From Ischnura elegans (taxonomy: Eukaryota; Arthropoda; Insecta; Odonata; Coenagrionidae): 64,000 bases of DNA. The stretch's first letter is position 1, and the number at the start of each line of letters is the position of its first letter. The DNA lies in assembly GCF_921293095.1 (NCBI RefSeq), contig NC_060251.1:56747585-56811584 (forward strand). The letters run 5' to 3'. The position numbers were made by a program, and so were the translations under genes. Below, one piece after another: positions 10,272 through 21,569 of this stretch. The notes below the pieces were generated by a model. It did no database searches. It saw nothing but the letters and a program-made list of their open reading frames with translations, and had not been told where the DNA came from.

Positions 10272-10635
10272 CAGGGGTTCCCAAACTGGGGGGCGCGCCC
10301 CCCTTGGGAGGTGTGGAGAAATTCCAGGGGTGTGTGACACCCAAATGAAATAAATAAAAAAATTACAAAAATAATTTCCTCATATCTTTGAAATAAAGTC
10401 TTTCTAAGTTTTCATAATTGTTTTTGTAAAGTTTCAATAAAGTTGTAAACTTTATCAAAGAAGGTTACAGGTAATTATATTCGTTTTTCATGTAATACTC
10501 GTTACGAGTACAAGTAATTGTACAAGTAGGAGTTGGTATGTACGGCACCGTGGAAATAGGGTATTGTAAAATGGAAAGCTGATATGTGTAGGGGGGGGGG
10601 GGGGGGCGTGGTACAAAAAAGTTTGGGAACCCCTG
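10272..10635. mobile_element. hAT MITE nested in the pogo-like element
   Basis: Perfect 16-bp inverted ends CAGGGGTTCCCAAACT / AGTTTGGGAACCCCTG and an exact 8-bp duplication CCCTAGAA (10264-10271 and 10636-10643). 364 bp, non-coding, with a G-run near the right end. These ends resemble the widespread CAGGGGTTC class of hAT elements. Confidence 0.93.
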
Positions 10636-10796
10636 CCCTAGAAGAACATTCATTGCCTTAGATGGAATCAAGTACACTACATTGAGGCAAAGGAGGCAAA
10701 AAACTTGCCAAATAAGTCGTCAAATCACGACCATAGCTACCACAGCATAAACTATACGTGTTTAATACTGGATGAGAACGAGCAATAAATACATCT

Positions 10797-11019
10797 GGTC
10801 AGTGCTGATTTTCGGGTTCCTCAGCCGTGTTGGTTGTTTTTGGATGACAACAGTTTCGGGAGCCATCCTGCTCCCGTCTTCAGGTCGAAGGTCGAGAAAA
10901 TCCCCCAAAAACGAGAACTTCTCACCTTCAACCTGAAGACGGGAGCAGGATGGCTCCCGAAACTGTTTTCATCCAAAAACAACCAACGCGGCTGAGGAAC
11001 CCGAAAATCAGCACTGACC
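10797..11019. repeat. foldback with 89-bp arms and hammerhead-like core
   Basis: Arms 10797-10885 and 10931-11019 are almost perfect inverted copies. Each arm, read toward its outer end, contains CTGAAGA, a 6-7-bp stem (CGGGAGC .. GCTCCC) and GAAACTGTT; the left arm continues to GTC. Stem I pairing is not evident, so this motif is less complete than that at 6245. Same core layout as the foldbacks at 6.2, 22.6 and 54.6 kb although the surrounding sequence differs. Confidence 0.85.
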
Positions 11020-11783
11020 ATGAGCAACGCCGCAGAAACCTACGCCAGAATAAATACATCTTTTTCTTCATGCTCCATAGCTTTCGTAGATAGCATTCGC
11101 TAGCAGGCGTTTTGATATTTATCAATACCTTCCTTAGTCGGATTGTAAATCAATGCAAATGCTACTATATTTTGTTAATTAATTAACTTAAAAATGCATT
11201 CAGGCTCTTGTGCTCGATATTTGAGGTATGACGGTATCTCTGCTTAGGTTGTTAGCATATATTTATAGCATGAGCTAACTTCCTGTTCAAGGCTCAGGGA
11301 GTGGTGCCACGAGATGGCAAGTCAAAACAACACATAGGGGAATTTTTAAACGTTCCGGATTTCTGGTTTTCCGGGTTTCTGGATTCCGGATTTGAGGTCC
11401 TCAACTGTGTATTTTTTTTTAGCATAAATCAAAGTAAAACTAATTTGTAACAGTTTTTAGGAACGATAACTATTGAAAAACTCAGGTCGGGCCCAAATTC
11501 TCCTATGTCAGCTGCCCTCTCCCCTAGCTATGGGTCTGTTCCTTTCTTACTTGTGTAATTATGTACAAAAAAAGAGAGATATGATTTTGCCGACTCATTC
11601 CCGTGTACTATGTTGCCTCTGTCTGAACAAACACTATTTGCTTTTCCCCAACATCATGAAGGTCTCATCATGAAGCCATTACTTAAAATTGCTTGTCATG
11701 CATTTTGTTTCACGGGAATTCCCAAATCACAGTCTTGCCAGCCCTTTACTTTTTGGTGAAATGCATGTATGAAAAGAGCACAC

Positions 11784-12346
11784 CTGTTAAATATTCCATT
11801 ACCTTCCACCTCCGGCATCCGATTACTATCCCCTGTGTTGGGTAGTGTGTACTTTATGGCTGGAATGCCCAATTCCAGCTCTGGACTCATGTCCACCGTC
11901 GGAGGGATGTATGGCCCTCCACCCGTTCCCATCCTTTGGCAATTGGCCATGGCCAAATCTCGTTTCCTATTTGCCTTCATGTTTTCCCACAACCTCTTTA
12001 TTTGTTTCCATGAACGCTATTCAGAAAGAGGAAATTTTATTTACAACTTCTATTCACATTTGAATTATAAGACAAAATTGCTTCCTCACTAATTTTTCAA
12101 ATCATGGTATAGTAATGTGATTACCTTCATCACACCATCCTGCCAATTAAATTCTTCTTCCACCTCCTTCCATGCCTTACTCTTTGAAGAGAGACTCACG
12201 GTATCCATTTTCTTAGACTCCAACACTGCTTTCCTTGCAATAACTAAATTTACTATTAACTTCTTGTCCTCCGTAGAAATCCTGCTCCCGACCCCTGTAT
12301 CCAATTTGTTTGCTAACAAAGTTATGTTAAGACATTCGTTATTCAA
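11784..12346 (-). pseudogene. Myb/SANT-like gene, two of three exons
   Basis: Exon 1 (12125-12346) encodes EDKKLIVNLVIARKAVLESK followed by KSKAWKEVEEEFN, the Myb/SANT-like helix region, and ends at AAG|GTAATC. Exon 2 (11784-12016, acceptor AATAG) encodes RSWKQIKRLWENMK, then the basic segment and TGGGP, and ends at CAG|GTGTGC. Both boundaries coincide with those of the intact paralogue at 61551-63412. The third exon (coiled coil) is absent here. No start codon at a homologous position is certain. Family role: DNA-binding partner in PIF/Harbinger elements or a domesticated derivative. Reading frame across both exons is open, so decay is mainly the missing 3' exon. Confidence 0.8.
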
Positions 12347-12429
12347 TTATCGTCCTTAGTTCCTCCCGATGTTCACATCTAGGGGCACATAATGTCACTA
12401 CATTCATCTACGTCATCAATCTAGCCCTA

Positions 12430-12612
12430 AGTACCCCCTACATACATACCCTCTGTCTCCTCTGGATCTCACCTAAAAGCTGACTCTCCTCAACCACCAT
12501 GTCCAGCAAGGCACTCCTCCTCCTATCTGTCCATTTCACCTTCTCCATTCTTCTCCATACATACATCTCGAATGCCTCCAATATTCTTTCGTCCATCTTC
12601 CTTAGTGTCCAA
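12430..12612 (-). pseudogene. LINE family 1, short 3' fragment
   Basis: Minus-strand match to the post-RT region of LINE family 1 (the RLEALEMWVWRRMEKVKW block). It ends abruptly at AGTGTCC, after which unrelated sequence begins. Truncated at both ends. Confidence 0.7.
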
Positions 12613-12619
12613 AAAGACT

Positions 12620-13200
12620 CGCATTTTTCTGTTTTTCAATCCTTTGACTCCTTCTGGGGCTTTTTGCTGTCAGAAGTTGAACCTTTTCTCAGATATATTA
12701 AAGACCTCATGGGCACCTGCCCAGCACATCTCCACTTTTCTGCAATTCCTCTCCACCTCACATCAACCTTGTGTGTTTGTCGTTGTTTACACTCATGGAA
12801 GCAATTCATTCCCTTGATGACCAATTCTCTCTGAATGAGATTATGATATTGAACTCTGATGACATCAAGGGCTCATGAAAAGGGGAGAAAATTGCCATAT
12901 TTTTTGAAACTCCAAAGCTATGAGAGAAATACCTAATAACTTACACTGTAACATATATTTCCTATCCATACACAAAATTCTTTTTATGAACAGTAATATT
13001 GTGTCTAAGTGAATGACCCTTGTTCACCATCTGTTTACCTTATTTTTGGTCATCTATTATTTTTCATAAGATATATTTGGGAACTTCTGTATATCTTTTC
13101 AAAAATTTACTGAGGAAAACATGGTGTACCTCAAAAATATTTGATGATGACATTTCCAAATCTTCTGTTCCTTGCCCTTGGGCCACAACGTTGTCATAGT
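12620..13200. other. no gene seen
   Basis: Anonymous AT-rich sequence between two LINE remnants. No ORF with domain evidence and no clear terminal repeats. Confidence 0.4.
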
Positions 13201-13552
13201 GAAAATGCTTGGGTATTCCTATGATCCCTAGTGCTGCACTGGTGGGATTAATTTGCAATTATGTATTCCCAGTAGGGCCACCCATGCAAGATAGGTCAAA
13301 TGGAGGGAACCAGAGGAAAGGTAGTCCACATGATGGTGTCGTTAAAAGCACTGTTGGAATGGATGTGGGAAACTCTATCAACTATCTCTTCCCTGAAAGC
13401 ATGGAGGACAACCAAATGAGACTCGGAAACTCATTGTATGGGATCTTTCCGCAAGCAGTGGGTGTTGTTCATGGCAGCGAGGTCGGCAAAGTCCTCAAGG
13501 TCATCAACATGAGAAATCCTTGCAGAGACTTATCAATGTCAGCAGCATCAAT

Positions 13553-14616
13553 CAAGAAAGAAGAAAAGAAGAGCAAGAAGATGGAGAAGAAGAAGTCTGC
13601 AATAAATGTAGGGACGTGGAATGTGAGAACAATGATGAGGGTGGGGAAGTTTGAAAATATCAAAAAGGAAATTGAGAAAGGGAGGATAGATATATCAGGA
13701 TAATGAGTGAAGTGGAAGGAGGGTGAGGACTATTGGAGTGATGGGTATAGGGTTATATATGCTGGGGGTGGGGAAAGTCAAGAGGTAGCTTATGTATTAA
13801 ATAGGAAAATGAGTAAGCCTGTGGAAGGTATAGACCAAGTAAGCGACAGGATTCTGATGGTAAAAATTGAAGTGCAATCCATCAGCCTTGTGGTGGTTCA
13901 AGTTTATGTGCCTACAAGTTACCATATGGAGGAAGAAGCAGATTAGGTGTATGAACAGCTCAAGGAAATAATTAGAGAAAATCCAGGTAAGAAAAATCTA
14001 ATAGTGATGGGGGACTGGAACGCCTTGGTCAGGGAAGGGAGGAATGTAAACGAAATAGGAGAATTTGGATTACATAACAACAGGGGAGAGAAAGTAGCAG
14101 AATTAATTGAGTTCATGAATAGGAAGGAGTTTTTGTGATGATTATTACATATATAAGAGATTAAAGAAGAGCTTAGTGTAGAGTCTGATTTGAGTGTTGC
14201 TCTTAAAGGCATGGAAATATGGACTCTTAGGAAGGAGGACGAGAGAAGGCTGGAGGCATTTGAGATGTAGGTGTGGAGAAGAATGGAGGAGGTGAAGTGG
14301 ACAGAGAGGAGAAGGAACGATGTACATGGTGGGTGAGGAGAGGCAGCATCTAGATTAGATACATTGGAGACAGAAGACAAGGCTGGAGCGAGTACTTAGC
14401 AGGGAGGAAATGTTGAAAATTGTGTTAGAGGTTAGAATGTTGAGTAAATGAGGGAGGGGAAGGAAGGGAATTGGTTTATATAGAATGAAAGGGAGTTAAG
14501 TAAGCCTTATTATGAATTGAAGAGGGAATTGCATGAAGGAAGGGAAGGCTGCTTGAATACTTCTTAAGTACTCCATCGAAACCTACTTTAATTGATAGAA
14601 TACTGTAATAATAATC
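13553..14616 (+). pseudogene. LINE family 1 deletion copy: APE endonuclease joined to RT tail
   Basis: The N-terminal part encodes an apurinic-type endonuclease: NVGTWNVRTMMRVGKFENIK at about 13603-13662, KWKEGEDYWSDGYRVIYAGG at about 13710, VVVQVYVPTS, and the MGDWNA metal-binding region (usual MGDFNA) at about 14007. At about 14110-14135 the sequence jumps from the end of the endonuclease to MNRKEFL, which in the 17-kb copy lies far downstream in the RT (MNRKGFMRGL). The RT palm including F-DD is therefore deleted. The rest is the post-RT domain, 3' region and a tail of TAATAATAA. In-frame stops occur at about 13702 and 13944. An upstream in-frame ORF extends to 13209 but is not recognisable. 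Confidence 0.82.
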
Positions 14617-14881
14617 ACTCTTGCGTCAATCATATGAAATCATTTCATCTGTTATTGTTTTAACCTCAATGCTAATGTTAGTTTGGATAGGTTAGGATGA
14701 AGTTCACACCTGACGAAACCACATGGATATGAATTGTTACATAAATACTGAGAATAAACGGGCCATTCCCTTTTGTTTTGCTTCTTTGCACTGAAAGATT
14801 CTTTTAAGAGGGCTCAAAGATATCACCTAGTATTTAACCTGAGATCCTTTGGTCAGTGTCCATAACTATGAATGCTCGAGG

Positions 14882-15468
14882 CAGGGGCAGATATGGGGGG
14901 GGATCATGGAAGTCATTACCCCCAAATTTTATCAAATTTTTAACGAAATTTTATAAGTATATACTTTATATTATATAATTGTTTTTGTATCCTTGCAAAT
15001 GCATGGCTACAAGTCCCAAAATGTGCAGAAGTTTGAGTTGTATTTAGCATAGAGCATAATATCTTTTAAAAAATTTTACAGTTGATGAAGCCCCCCTCTC
15101 CCAGGGGGTATTCCATACTCCTGTAGCGATTGCTATGCTGAATGAAATTCATATGACGTTGCTATAGAGGAGAATTTATATCTCTTCATGATATGGACTG
15201 ATGTGGTAGGCAAGATGGCTTGCTTATTTAATGGCGGCAAACTCTCTCGAATGTTGCTCCGGAACTTCCTCGAACATTCTGGAATTTCTCTGGAAAGAGA
15301 CAGAAAAATTCCAGCCAGCGCCTGGATTTGAACCGGGCCGTCCGATTGGGAGTCGAACACCTGTCCTCAGGTCCCACTCCATGCTGTGGCAGATAACGCA
15401 CCTCACTCCCCTGAGGCTGAGGTCATTCCCCCTCCTCCCCCACAAATTTGATGCTGAATCTGCCCCTG
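14882..15468. mobile_element. hAT-type MITE containing a SINE
   Basis: Ends CAGGGGCAGAT (14882) and ATCTGCCCCTG (to 15468). Flanks GCTCGAGG (14874-14881) and GTTTGAGG (15469-15476) agree at 6 of 8 positions. Interior is AT-rich with a G-run near the left end and a C-run at about 15090. A tRNA-derived SINE (15225-15425) lies inside it. Confidence 0.7.
15225..15425 (-). mobile_element. tRNA-derived SINE, family B
   Basis: On the minus strand the head runs GAGTGAGGTGCGTTATCTGC (A-box side) to GGTTCAAATCCAGGC (B box, about 15325-15340). It is followed by a body rich in GGAATTTTTCTG and TTCCAGAG repeats. The conceptual peptide with PGFEPGRPIGSRTPVLRS is the translation of this tRNA-like region, not a real protein. 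Confidence 0.7.
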
Positions 15469-15476
15469 GTTTGAGG

Positions 15477-16984
15477 TACCCACCCTTTTTGATATAATAC
15501 AAAAATGCAAGTTTGACTAAGCCCATTAACCCTTCAGTTGCAGATGATACTCATGTACGAGGGTACCGGTGACTGCACGAAAAACATGGAAGAATGTTTG
15601 ACCATCTCTTCTTCCCTACTCTCCCTGTCTCCTCTGACCTTAATGGCTCAAGCTCTTCCTTTCGCAAATGAAACAATTGGTAAGTCTTCCATGTTTCCTA
15701 TACTCATTCTTATCTTGCTTGTTAGGGATCGCATTCCATTCCCTTGAAGTACTAGCCTGTCCTTATATTATCCTCTCAATGTGTTCTGGTGACTGGATGT
15801 AAAATGTTAAATGCACAAAAGATTTTCAACCAATATGGGTAAATATCAACCAATTTCCTTGGTGTTTCATGTAAAATTGAACGGATAATTGTGGACTAAA
15901 TTCATTATATATTTTTTTACAATACATATTTTGGCTGATGAAATAATTTCAAATTTCAAATTATACCAAATTTCTCTAATACAACCCTTAGTGGGTGAGG
16001 TCTTCCCTGTGGGCCCTTGGAAAAAGAGGTGGGAGGCGATTAGAAGTGTCATTTACCTGCTCTGCCCTTGCCAGCAGAGAGAAGGCTCTGGCCTCCTCAG
16101 AAAATTTTCTCTTGTAGAGTAGAAGACTTGTGATTTAGCCACCAAAGTTGAAGGGTTGAAATTTGAGAGTTTCACCAATACTCTGTATGAGTAAAATTGT
16201 TTTAGTTTATCAATATACTCATTGGAAAGTAAATATTTATCTTTGAAAATTATTTTATCAAGAATTTTGTAATGAGAGAATTGTGGATGCAGCTCAAATG
16301 AAGATCTTGATTAAGACCAGAGTTGTAATAATCATAAATATAAGCAGAATTTCCAAGCATGTAAACTTTAATTGAAGCAGTTTAATAGTTAAATGAAAAC
16401 GACTAACATGCCTAGCCAGCAAGATACTGTAAATATTGGATTTATTGGTTCTACAAATTCTGAAATATAAGTATTAAACATTAACTGGGGTTTCTAACCA
16501 GAGAAATGGCGGACTCAGGGCCTAAGACAATGAAGCTCCTACTAAGCTTCCTTGTATTGGAGCTTAGCTTAGATGCCACTGTTTCTCATTCATTCCAAGT
16601 TTAAACTCATGTTACTGATACACCAGTCTCAGACCAAATAAAATCTCAAAGGAGAGATAACAAATTTACTCAATATAAAATAGAGAATGAAATCTTTAAA
16701 GAGGAAGGAAGAGTATTGGAATTGTAAAAGTGAATGGCCATTTAGCTTCCATCAAAAACTATCGTGCCCACTTAATCATTAGTAATTATAACGGAGCTAA
16801 TGTTTTCCCAAAGCGATACATTTGATTCTGGCTGAGATTAATGAAAGAATTTAACTGTGGCCAAATTAAGCTCTAATATTGAAGAGGATTTTTCAAAATA
16901 ATGGTTTATTCGCAATGTGGTATTGAGATTTCATCTATATTGTCGTAACTCTGTCCACGTTAAGTAAGGGGGAGCTTGAATGAC
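15477..16984. other. anonymous DNA
   Basis: No gene recognised. Short ORFs at 15538-15747 and 15889-16122 have no domain, no splice support and no repeats elsewhere in the window. Confidence 0.4.
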
Positions 16985-17946
16985 CCAGATCACCTCAGAA
17001 GTGAGGACATTTTTAAATTTAGGAGTGAGGCAAGGATGCCATCTATTTGCAGCTTCTCTTTGACGTGTAAGCTGAGTAGATGGTAAGGGAAGCATGGGAT
17101 GAGTTAGAAGCTAGAGTAAAAGTGGGAGGAATGATGTTCAAATCAGTGAGATTCGTGGATGATCAGGTGTTGATTAGCCAGTCAGCCAGAGGACTTCAGG
17201 CTCTAGTGGATGCGTTATATACGAGCTTTGCGAGGAGTATGAGATGAGGATTAATTGCAAGAAGACCAAGGTTATGCATTTTTGTAAAGCGTCGCCAGCA
17301 AGGAATGTGAGACTTAGATATAGGTGGGTGAGGAAAAACTTGAAGAGGTTGAGCAGTTGAACTATTTAAGCAGCACATTAGAGGAAAACGGATACAGTAG
17401 TAAGGACATCAGGTAGAGAATTGCATTAGTAATGGAGTTGTTCATGAACAGGAAGGGGTTTATGAGAGGCTTGTTAAGTAAGAATTTAGAGAAAAGGTTA
17501 GTGAAGAGTCTGATCTGGAGTGTAGCGCTTTACAGCACAGAAACGTGGACACTTAGGAAGGAGGACGAGAGATGATTGGAGGCATTGGAGATGTGGATGT
17601 GGTGAAAAATGGAGATGGTGTATTGGATGGAGAGGAGGAGGAACGATGAAGTGCTGGACATGGTGGGCAAGGAGAGGCAGCTTTTAAATGAGATATAGGG
17701 GAGACGGAAGGTATAAATGGAGCGAGTACTTTGCAGGGAGAGGATTTGGAAAACAGTGTTAGAGGGTAGAATGGCGGGTAAATAAGGAAGAGGAAGGAAA
17801 AAAAAGGGTTTTTAGATAGAATGAAAGGGAGGAGGCCTTATTTTGAATTGAAAAGGGAAGTACTTGATGGAAGTGGAGGCTCCCAGAATTCTTCTTAAGT
17901 ACTCCATGGAAACCTACTTTAACCAATAGAATACTTTAATAATAAT
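16985..17946 (+). pseudogene. LINE family 1, RT palm to 3' end
   Basis: Carries the RT motif GVRQGCHLFAASL at about 17020, then FKSVRFVDDQVLI (FVDD in place of the usual FADD) at about 17140-17175. Thumb-region pieces INCKKTKVM and YSSKDIR follow in shifted frames, then MNRKGFMRGLLSKN and YSTETWTLRKEDER. Ends with a 3' region and AATAATAATT tail. Multiple stops and frameshifts. This is the copy that shows most clearly what is deleted in the 13.5-kb copy. Confidence 0.82.
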
Positions 17947-18310
17947 TCGATAGTTGCCCAGTGTTCCCTTGAGTGAACAACCTTACAAAAAGTAAATGTA
18001 ATTTTACTGATTACTTTATAAAATCAGTCATTTTTACTTGTAATTGATTGATTTTTTATGAAGTAATTGTAATTGAGCCCAGTCACTTTTAATCAATACT
18101 TTAACCAACACTGCATATTCCTTTGAATGGGTCAGTGTGTATTAGGTAGGCATGAGGTTAAAAAAAATAATGGCCACAAATATTAGCAAGTTGAACAGCA
18201 AATTAGAAAAAAAATTTCAGCTGCAATTGTATCTGAAAAACAGCAGTTGTAGCGAAAATGGCCTTCCTGAAAGTTATAGGGATGAGGTAAATCCCGAAGT
18301 TTGCTCAGAG

Positions 18311-18420
18311 AAAATGGTCTGGTGGTGTAACTGTCAGGAGATCTAGGTTTGAATCCCAGTAAAGTCAAATATTTTTTCATGGAACACTTCATCCTTTGGT
18401 GTATATGATAGGGATGAATT
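18311..18420 (+). mobile_element. tRNA-like SINE head
   Basis: GGTCTGGTGGTGTAACTGTC resembles a pol III A box and GGTTTGAATCCCAG (about 18346-18359) a B box, spaced as in tRNA. The 5' and 3' ends do not form an acceptor stem, and the sequence runs on without CCA or a T-run close by. Probably a SINE head or tRNA-derived repeat; only one copy seen. Confidence 0.5.
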
Positions 18421-18620
18421 TTGGAGAGGGCTATTAACATGTTTTGTATGGCAGTGTTTAAATCTCTCACACCCCTCTGTTCAAGCAGGAATCGAAACTG
18501 AAACACTTGAGCTCACCGCATGAGCTCTTCTCTTTAAAGTGCCAATATTTTCTTAATTTCTTAAAATAATTTATAATGGAATTTTTTGTTTGTACTCAGG
18601 TATGATGTTAGTGATCCTTT

Positions 18621-18639
18621 GTGTGTGTGTGTGTGTGTG
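18621..18639. repeat. GT dinucleotide microsatellite
   Basis: Nine and a half uninterrupted GT units. Confidence 0.95.
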
Positions 18640-18964
18640 CGTTAAAGTAGCAACTTTGAAAACATGGCTTTATTGAAACAAAAAATATATGAAGACATTC
18701 TAAAAGTGCATAACTTATGCAAAATTATATTAATAATGATAGTTGTCCATTACATATGAATAATCATATTTAGGCTAAATAAATTACTGCTAAAGATGTT
18801 TTCCAGTATCTTCAGTGGCATTCTTGATTAGATGATCTCCCAAGTCTGAAGATGCATAATGGAATCCCGGTGAAACTTTTGTCACCGTATGACAAACAAC
18901 TTAGCGAAAACCCAAAAGAAAGAGATTACTAAGAGTCTAATTGTGGCACTCAAAAATCCAGGAA

Positions 18965-19150
18965 GGTAGATGGATGAAGAAGGAGGATGAGATTGGGTAG
19001 AAGGCTTTTATTACAATGGAGAGGTAAAATATGAGGGATGTTCTAAACATGTTGGATGAAGAGAGGAAACTTTAGCATGAGATAAGGAGGGTGCAGAGAG
19101 CTTGGATTGATAGAATAACTAGAGTTTATTTCAAATATCTATGCAACTGA
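18965..19150 (+). pseudogene. LINE post-RT fragment
   Basis: Across frames it reads NMLDEERKL, then RRVQRAWIDRITRVYFKY. This is the C-terminal HILRRDG-like region that follows the RT in many arthropod LINEs. No flanking repeat boundaries identified. Confidence 0.55.
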
Positions 19151-19499
19151 GAGGCAGGCCCAAGTTGTTTAGGGGGATGAGGGCAAAGGGCCCGTGACTT
19201 CTGAAAACAAACCAAAATGTGATAAGTGGGGCCTAGACTCCATGATATTCAGTCGCTATCAAACCTCCGTGGTGTTGGCTCCGTAAGTAAGTTAGATGTA
19301 TTGCCAAGTGGGAAGAGGGTTTTTTGAGACAGTTTTTTGTTTCCAGTCACTGGCATTATCCTTTTGAGAAAACACGGCAATCCTTACCTCTCCCTATCCC
19401 CCTATCCCTAGTGTCGCAGATCCCTCCTACTAGAGTGATGCCTCTTGAAACATTCCAAAATTGCATGACTGGGCAAGTCACAAATACATAATATCATCA

Positions 19500-20370
19500 T
19501 TAGTCAACAGTCCTAAGGTTGGTTTGATGCAGTTCTCTCTCCTATGCACCAACCTTTTCATAGTGACATATTTCTTCTTTTTTAAATCCTTTATTACCTG
19601 TTATATGTAACTCATTCAGGGCCGTCCCGTGCCCTTCTTCCCTTCCACTTGTCCTTCAACAATTGTCTTCAACAGGCCATCATGCCTCAAGATGTGGCCA
19701 ACTAAGTCTTCTAATCTAAGTCCCGTCTTCTGCTTAAGATTTTTAGGAGGCTTCTATTTTCTCCCACTCTTCTCAGCAGGGTTGATTGATTTAAATCACT
19801 TTGATTTAAATCATGATTTAAATCACGATTTAATTCACTTGATTTTTATTTTAAAAAATCAGGTGATTTAAATCATAATGTGATCTATATGTTTGATTTT
19901 TAAAGAGTCAAGGAAAGGAAGCTATAAGTGTATAATTTTGATTTTTAATTTGATACCATTGGCATTTCCATAGTTCTCTCCCCTGATTGACTAAATGTTG
20001 TATTAAGTTTAGAGTATGTTGCCTCTTATTGTTTCTGCAAACGATCATTCTCAAATATGCTGCCCAAATAGTTAGTTTTGCAAATAACTGAATTTTTGAT
20101 GAATGGAGAATCATAAAAATCTCATTTAAATCAATAAAATCCGATTTATATCAATAAAATCCGATTTAAATAAAAAAAATCAACAAAAATGATTTTTTGG
20201 AAAAAATCATGATTTTTATCAACCCTGCTTCTCAGTACTACTTCGTTACTTACACGGTCAATCTATTTTATCTTCATCATTCTTCGGCAGCACCACATTC
20301 CAAATGCTTCCACCCTTGACTTCTCTACTGCTGTCAACTTCCAAGCCTCGCTTTCATAGAGAAACATGCA
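19500..20370 (-). pseudogene. LINE family 2, 3' region, interrupted by a hAT MITE
   Basis: Minus-strand translation of the two flanks reads CFSMKARLGS.., RVSNEVVLR and VGENRSLLK, then KTGLRLEDLVGHILRHDGLL and VEGKKGTGRP. This is the standard C-terminal segment of CR1/RTE-like non-LTR retrotransposon polyproteins. It differs from LINE family 1 in sequence. Split by the hAT MITE at 19777-20227, whose exact target duplication lets the LINE be rejoined conceptually. Confidence 0.72.
19777..20227. mobile_element. hAT MITE with TGATTTAAATCA subterminal repeats
   Basis: Ends CAGGGTTGATTGATTTAAAT and (inverted) GATTTTTATCAACCCTG. Exact 8-bp duplication CTTCTCAG (19769-19776 and 20228-20235). Both subterminal zones are dense in GATTTAAATCA / ATAAAATCCGATTTA units, a layout known for the CAGGGTTGAT hAT class, where such repeats are presumed transposase-binding sites. 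451 bp, non-coding. Confidence 0.93.
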
Positions 20371-20879
20371 TGTATGGTAATTTATTACTGCTTATTTGCA
20401 TTAGGTTCCCTGCAAACGTACCTTTACCAGTTCATAAATACTAATGTTGGGATCCAAATAAAGAAAATAAAATTTTTAAATTAGTAAATGAACATTTTGG
20501 CAAATGAAGTACCTATTCACTCACTCAGAGCTTAAATCTGAATGTTTGAAAAGATAATTGAAGGTAGAGCTCTCCCTATATTCTTGGTCCATTCAGATGA
20601 ATGCAGCCTTCAGTTATTGTTGAAATGGATATTTTTATATCTAATCTGTTGATAGATATTGATTCCTTCGGAAACGGTTTTATTTTACTCAAATTGAAAT
20701 GTATTATTAATTTTATTCCATGATTATATCCATGAGAAAATATATTTTTGTCAAATAAAGTATTCACTCACTCAGAGATTAAATCTGATGGTTTGGTGGG
20801 ATAATTGAGGGGAGAGCTCACCAAAACTAAAACATGGGCATGTAAGTTTTACCCATTCGAGGTAGGGGACCTGTTCCAT

Positions 20880-21005
20880 TCCCTGAAACATGTTGTGCTT
20901 CAAGTTTTTTTTTTTGTTTGCGGTTGACTGATTGCCTCCCCCTAGCTTTGAACCCGGTACTCTTCTGCCGTCAGCCAAGCACTCCACCCATTAGGTTACC
21001 ACCTG
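20880..21005 (-). mobile_element. tRNA-derived SINE, family D
   Basis: On the minus strand, GGTGGTAACCTAATGGGTGG (A-box region, about 20985-21004) and GGGTTCAAAGCTAGG (B box, about 20944-20958) are followed by a body ending in a run of A. Classical SINE layout; single copy in the window. Confidence 0.62.
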
Positions 21006-21045
21006 CTCCTAGATAAAATATAAATAATGAAAAAATTTGTGAAAC

Positions 21046-21308
21046 CGGTGGCTGATACAGGTGGGGGTCACAAGGGGCACGTGCCCCCCTTGCGGGCCCA
21101 CCCCTATTACCAAACATTGCAGAACCACAATTATAACTTTTTTATATCTTAAGATGGCATTTTCTTGTAGATGTAAGTAATAAATTCACTTAAAATTTTC
21201 GCAAAATCTGTATGTGACTTGATTATTTTTTATTACAATATAAGTAAAGGTAACTCAAGATATCTTTTGCACCCCCCTCTCTAGTTTTTTTTTCTGTATC
21301 CGCTACTG
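21046..21308. mobile_element. hAT-type MITE, family M2, copy 2
   Basis: Diverged copy of 4717-4981 with ends CGGTGGCTGATACAG and CTGTATCCGCTACTG. Flanks TGTGAAAC (21038-21045) and GGTGAAAC (21309-21316) agree at 7 of 8 positions. Shared interior: CAAACATTGCA..ACCA.AATT.TAACTT. Confidence 0.86.
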
Positions 21309-21569
21309 GGTGAAACATAAAAACACCAATTTCTTGGAAGTCGCCCATTATGATAAAACTCTTGAGGAGATCATTATGCATGTTCGAGGAAAAGCTGAGG
21401 GATGAGAATACCAAACTTGAATCACATGGTCATTTTTTCCATCGCTTTTGATGGACAGCTTATGCGGTTGCTCCAGTCGTGGTGGTAAAAAATGACCGTT
21501 TCTATCAATCATTTGCAGCGATGGCTCGAGGGATAGAAATCCCATCCTTTTGTCCATCATTCAACTCGA

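Larger units (their letters stand above)
10125..11407. mobile_element. pogo-like TIR element nested in the hAT shell
   Basis: Inverted ends of about 24 bp start CAGTTGAGGACCTCAAATC (left from 10125; right ends 11407) with one mismatch. CAGTTGA-type ends with Y-rich ..TCCGGA are typical of pogo/Tigger-like Tc1-mariner elements. TA precedes the left end; the right flank is TG, a one-base decay of the expected TA. No transposase ORF. It contains a hAT MITE (10272-10635) and a foldback (10797-11019). Confidence 0.72.
10019..11538. mobile_element. hAT-type element, outermost shell of a nested stack
   Basis: Starts CAGGGCCTTAGCTAGGG and ends (inverted) CCCTAGCTATGGGTCTG, an imperfect inverted repeat. 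Flanked by an exact 8-bp duplication TTCCTTTC (10011-10018 and 11539-11546), the hAT hallmark. Most of its 1,520 bp is a pogo-like element (10125-11407) inserted inside it. The hAT remainder is only about 240 bp and non-coding. Confidence 0.85.

Noticed and set aside
13943..14380. 145-codon minus-strand ORF
   Set aside because: Antisense of the LINE family 1 endonuclease and RT tail; the plus strand explains it.
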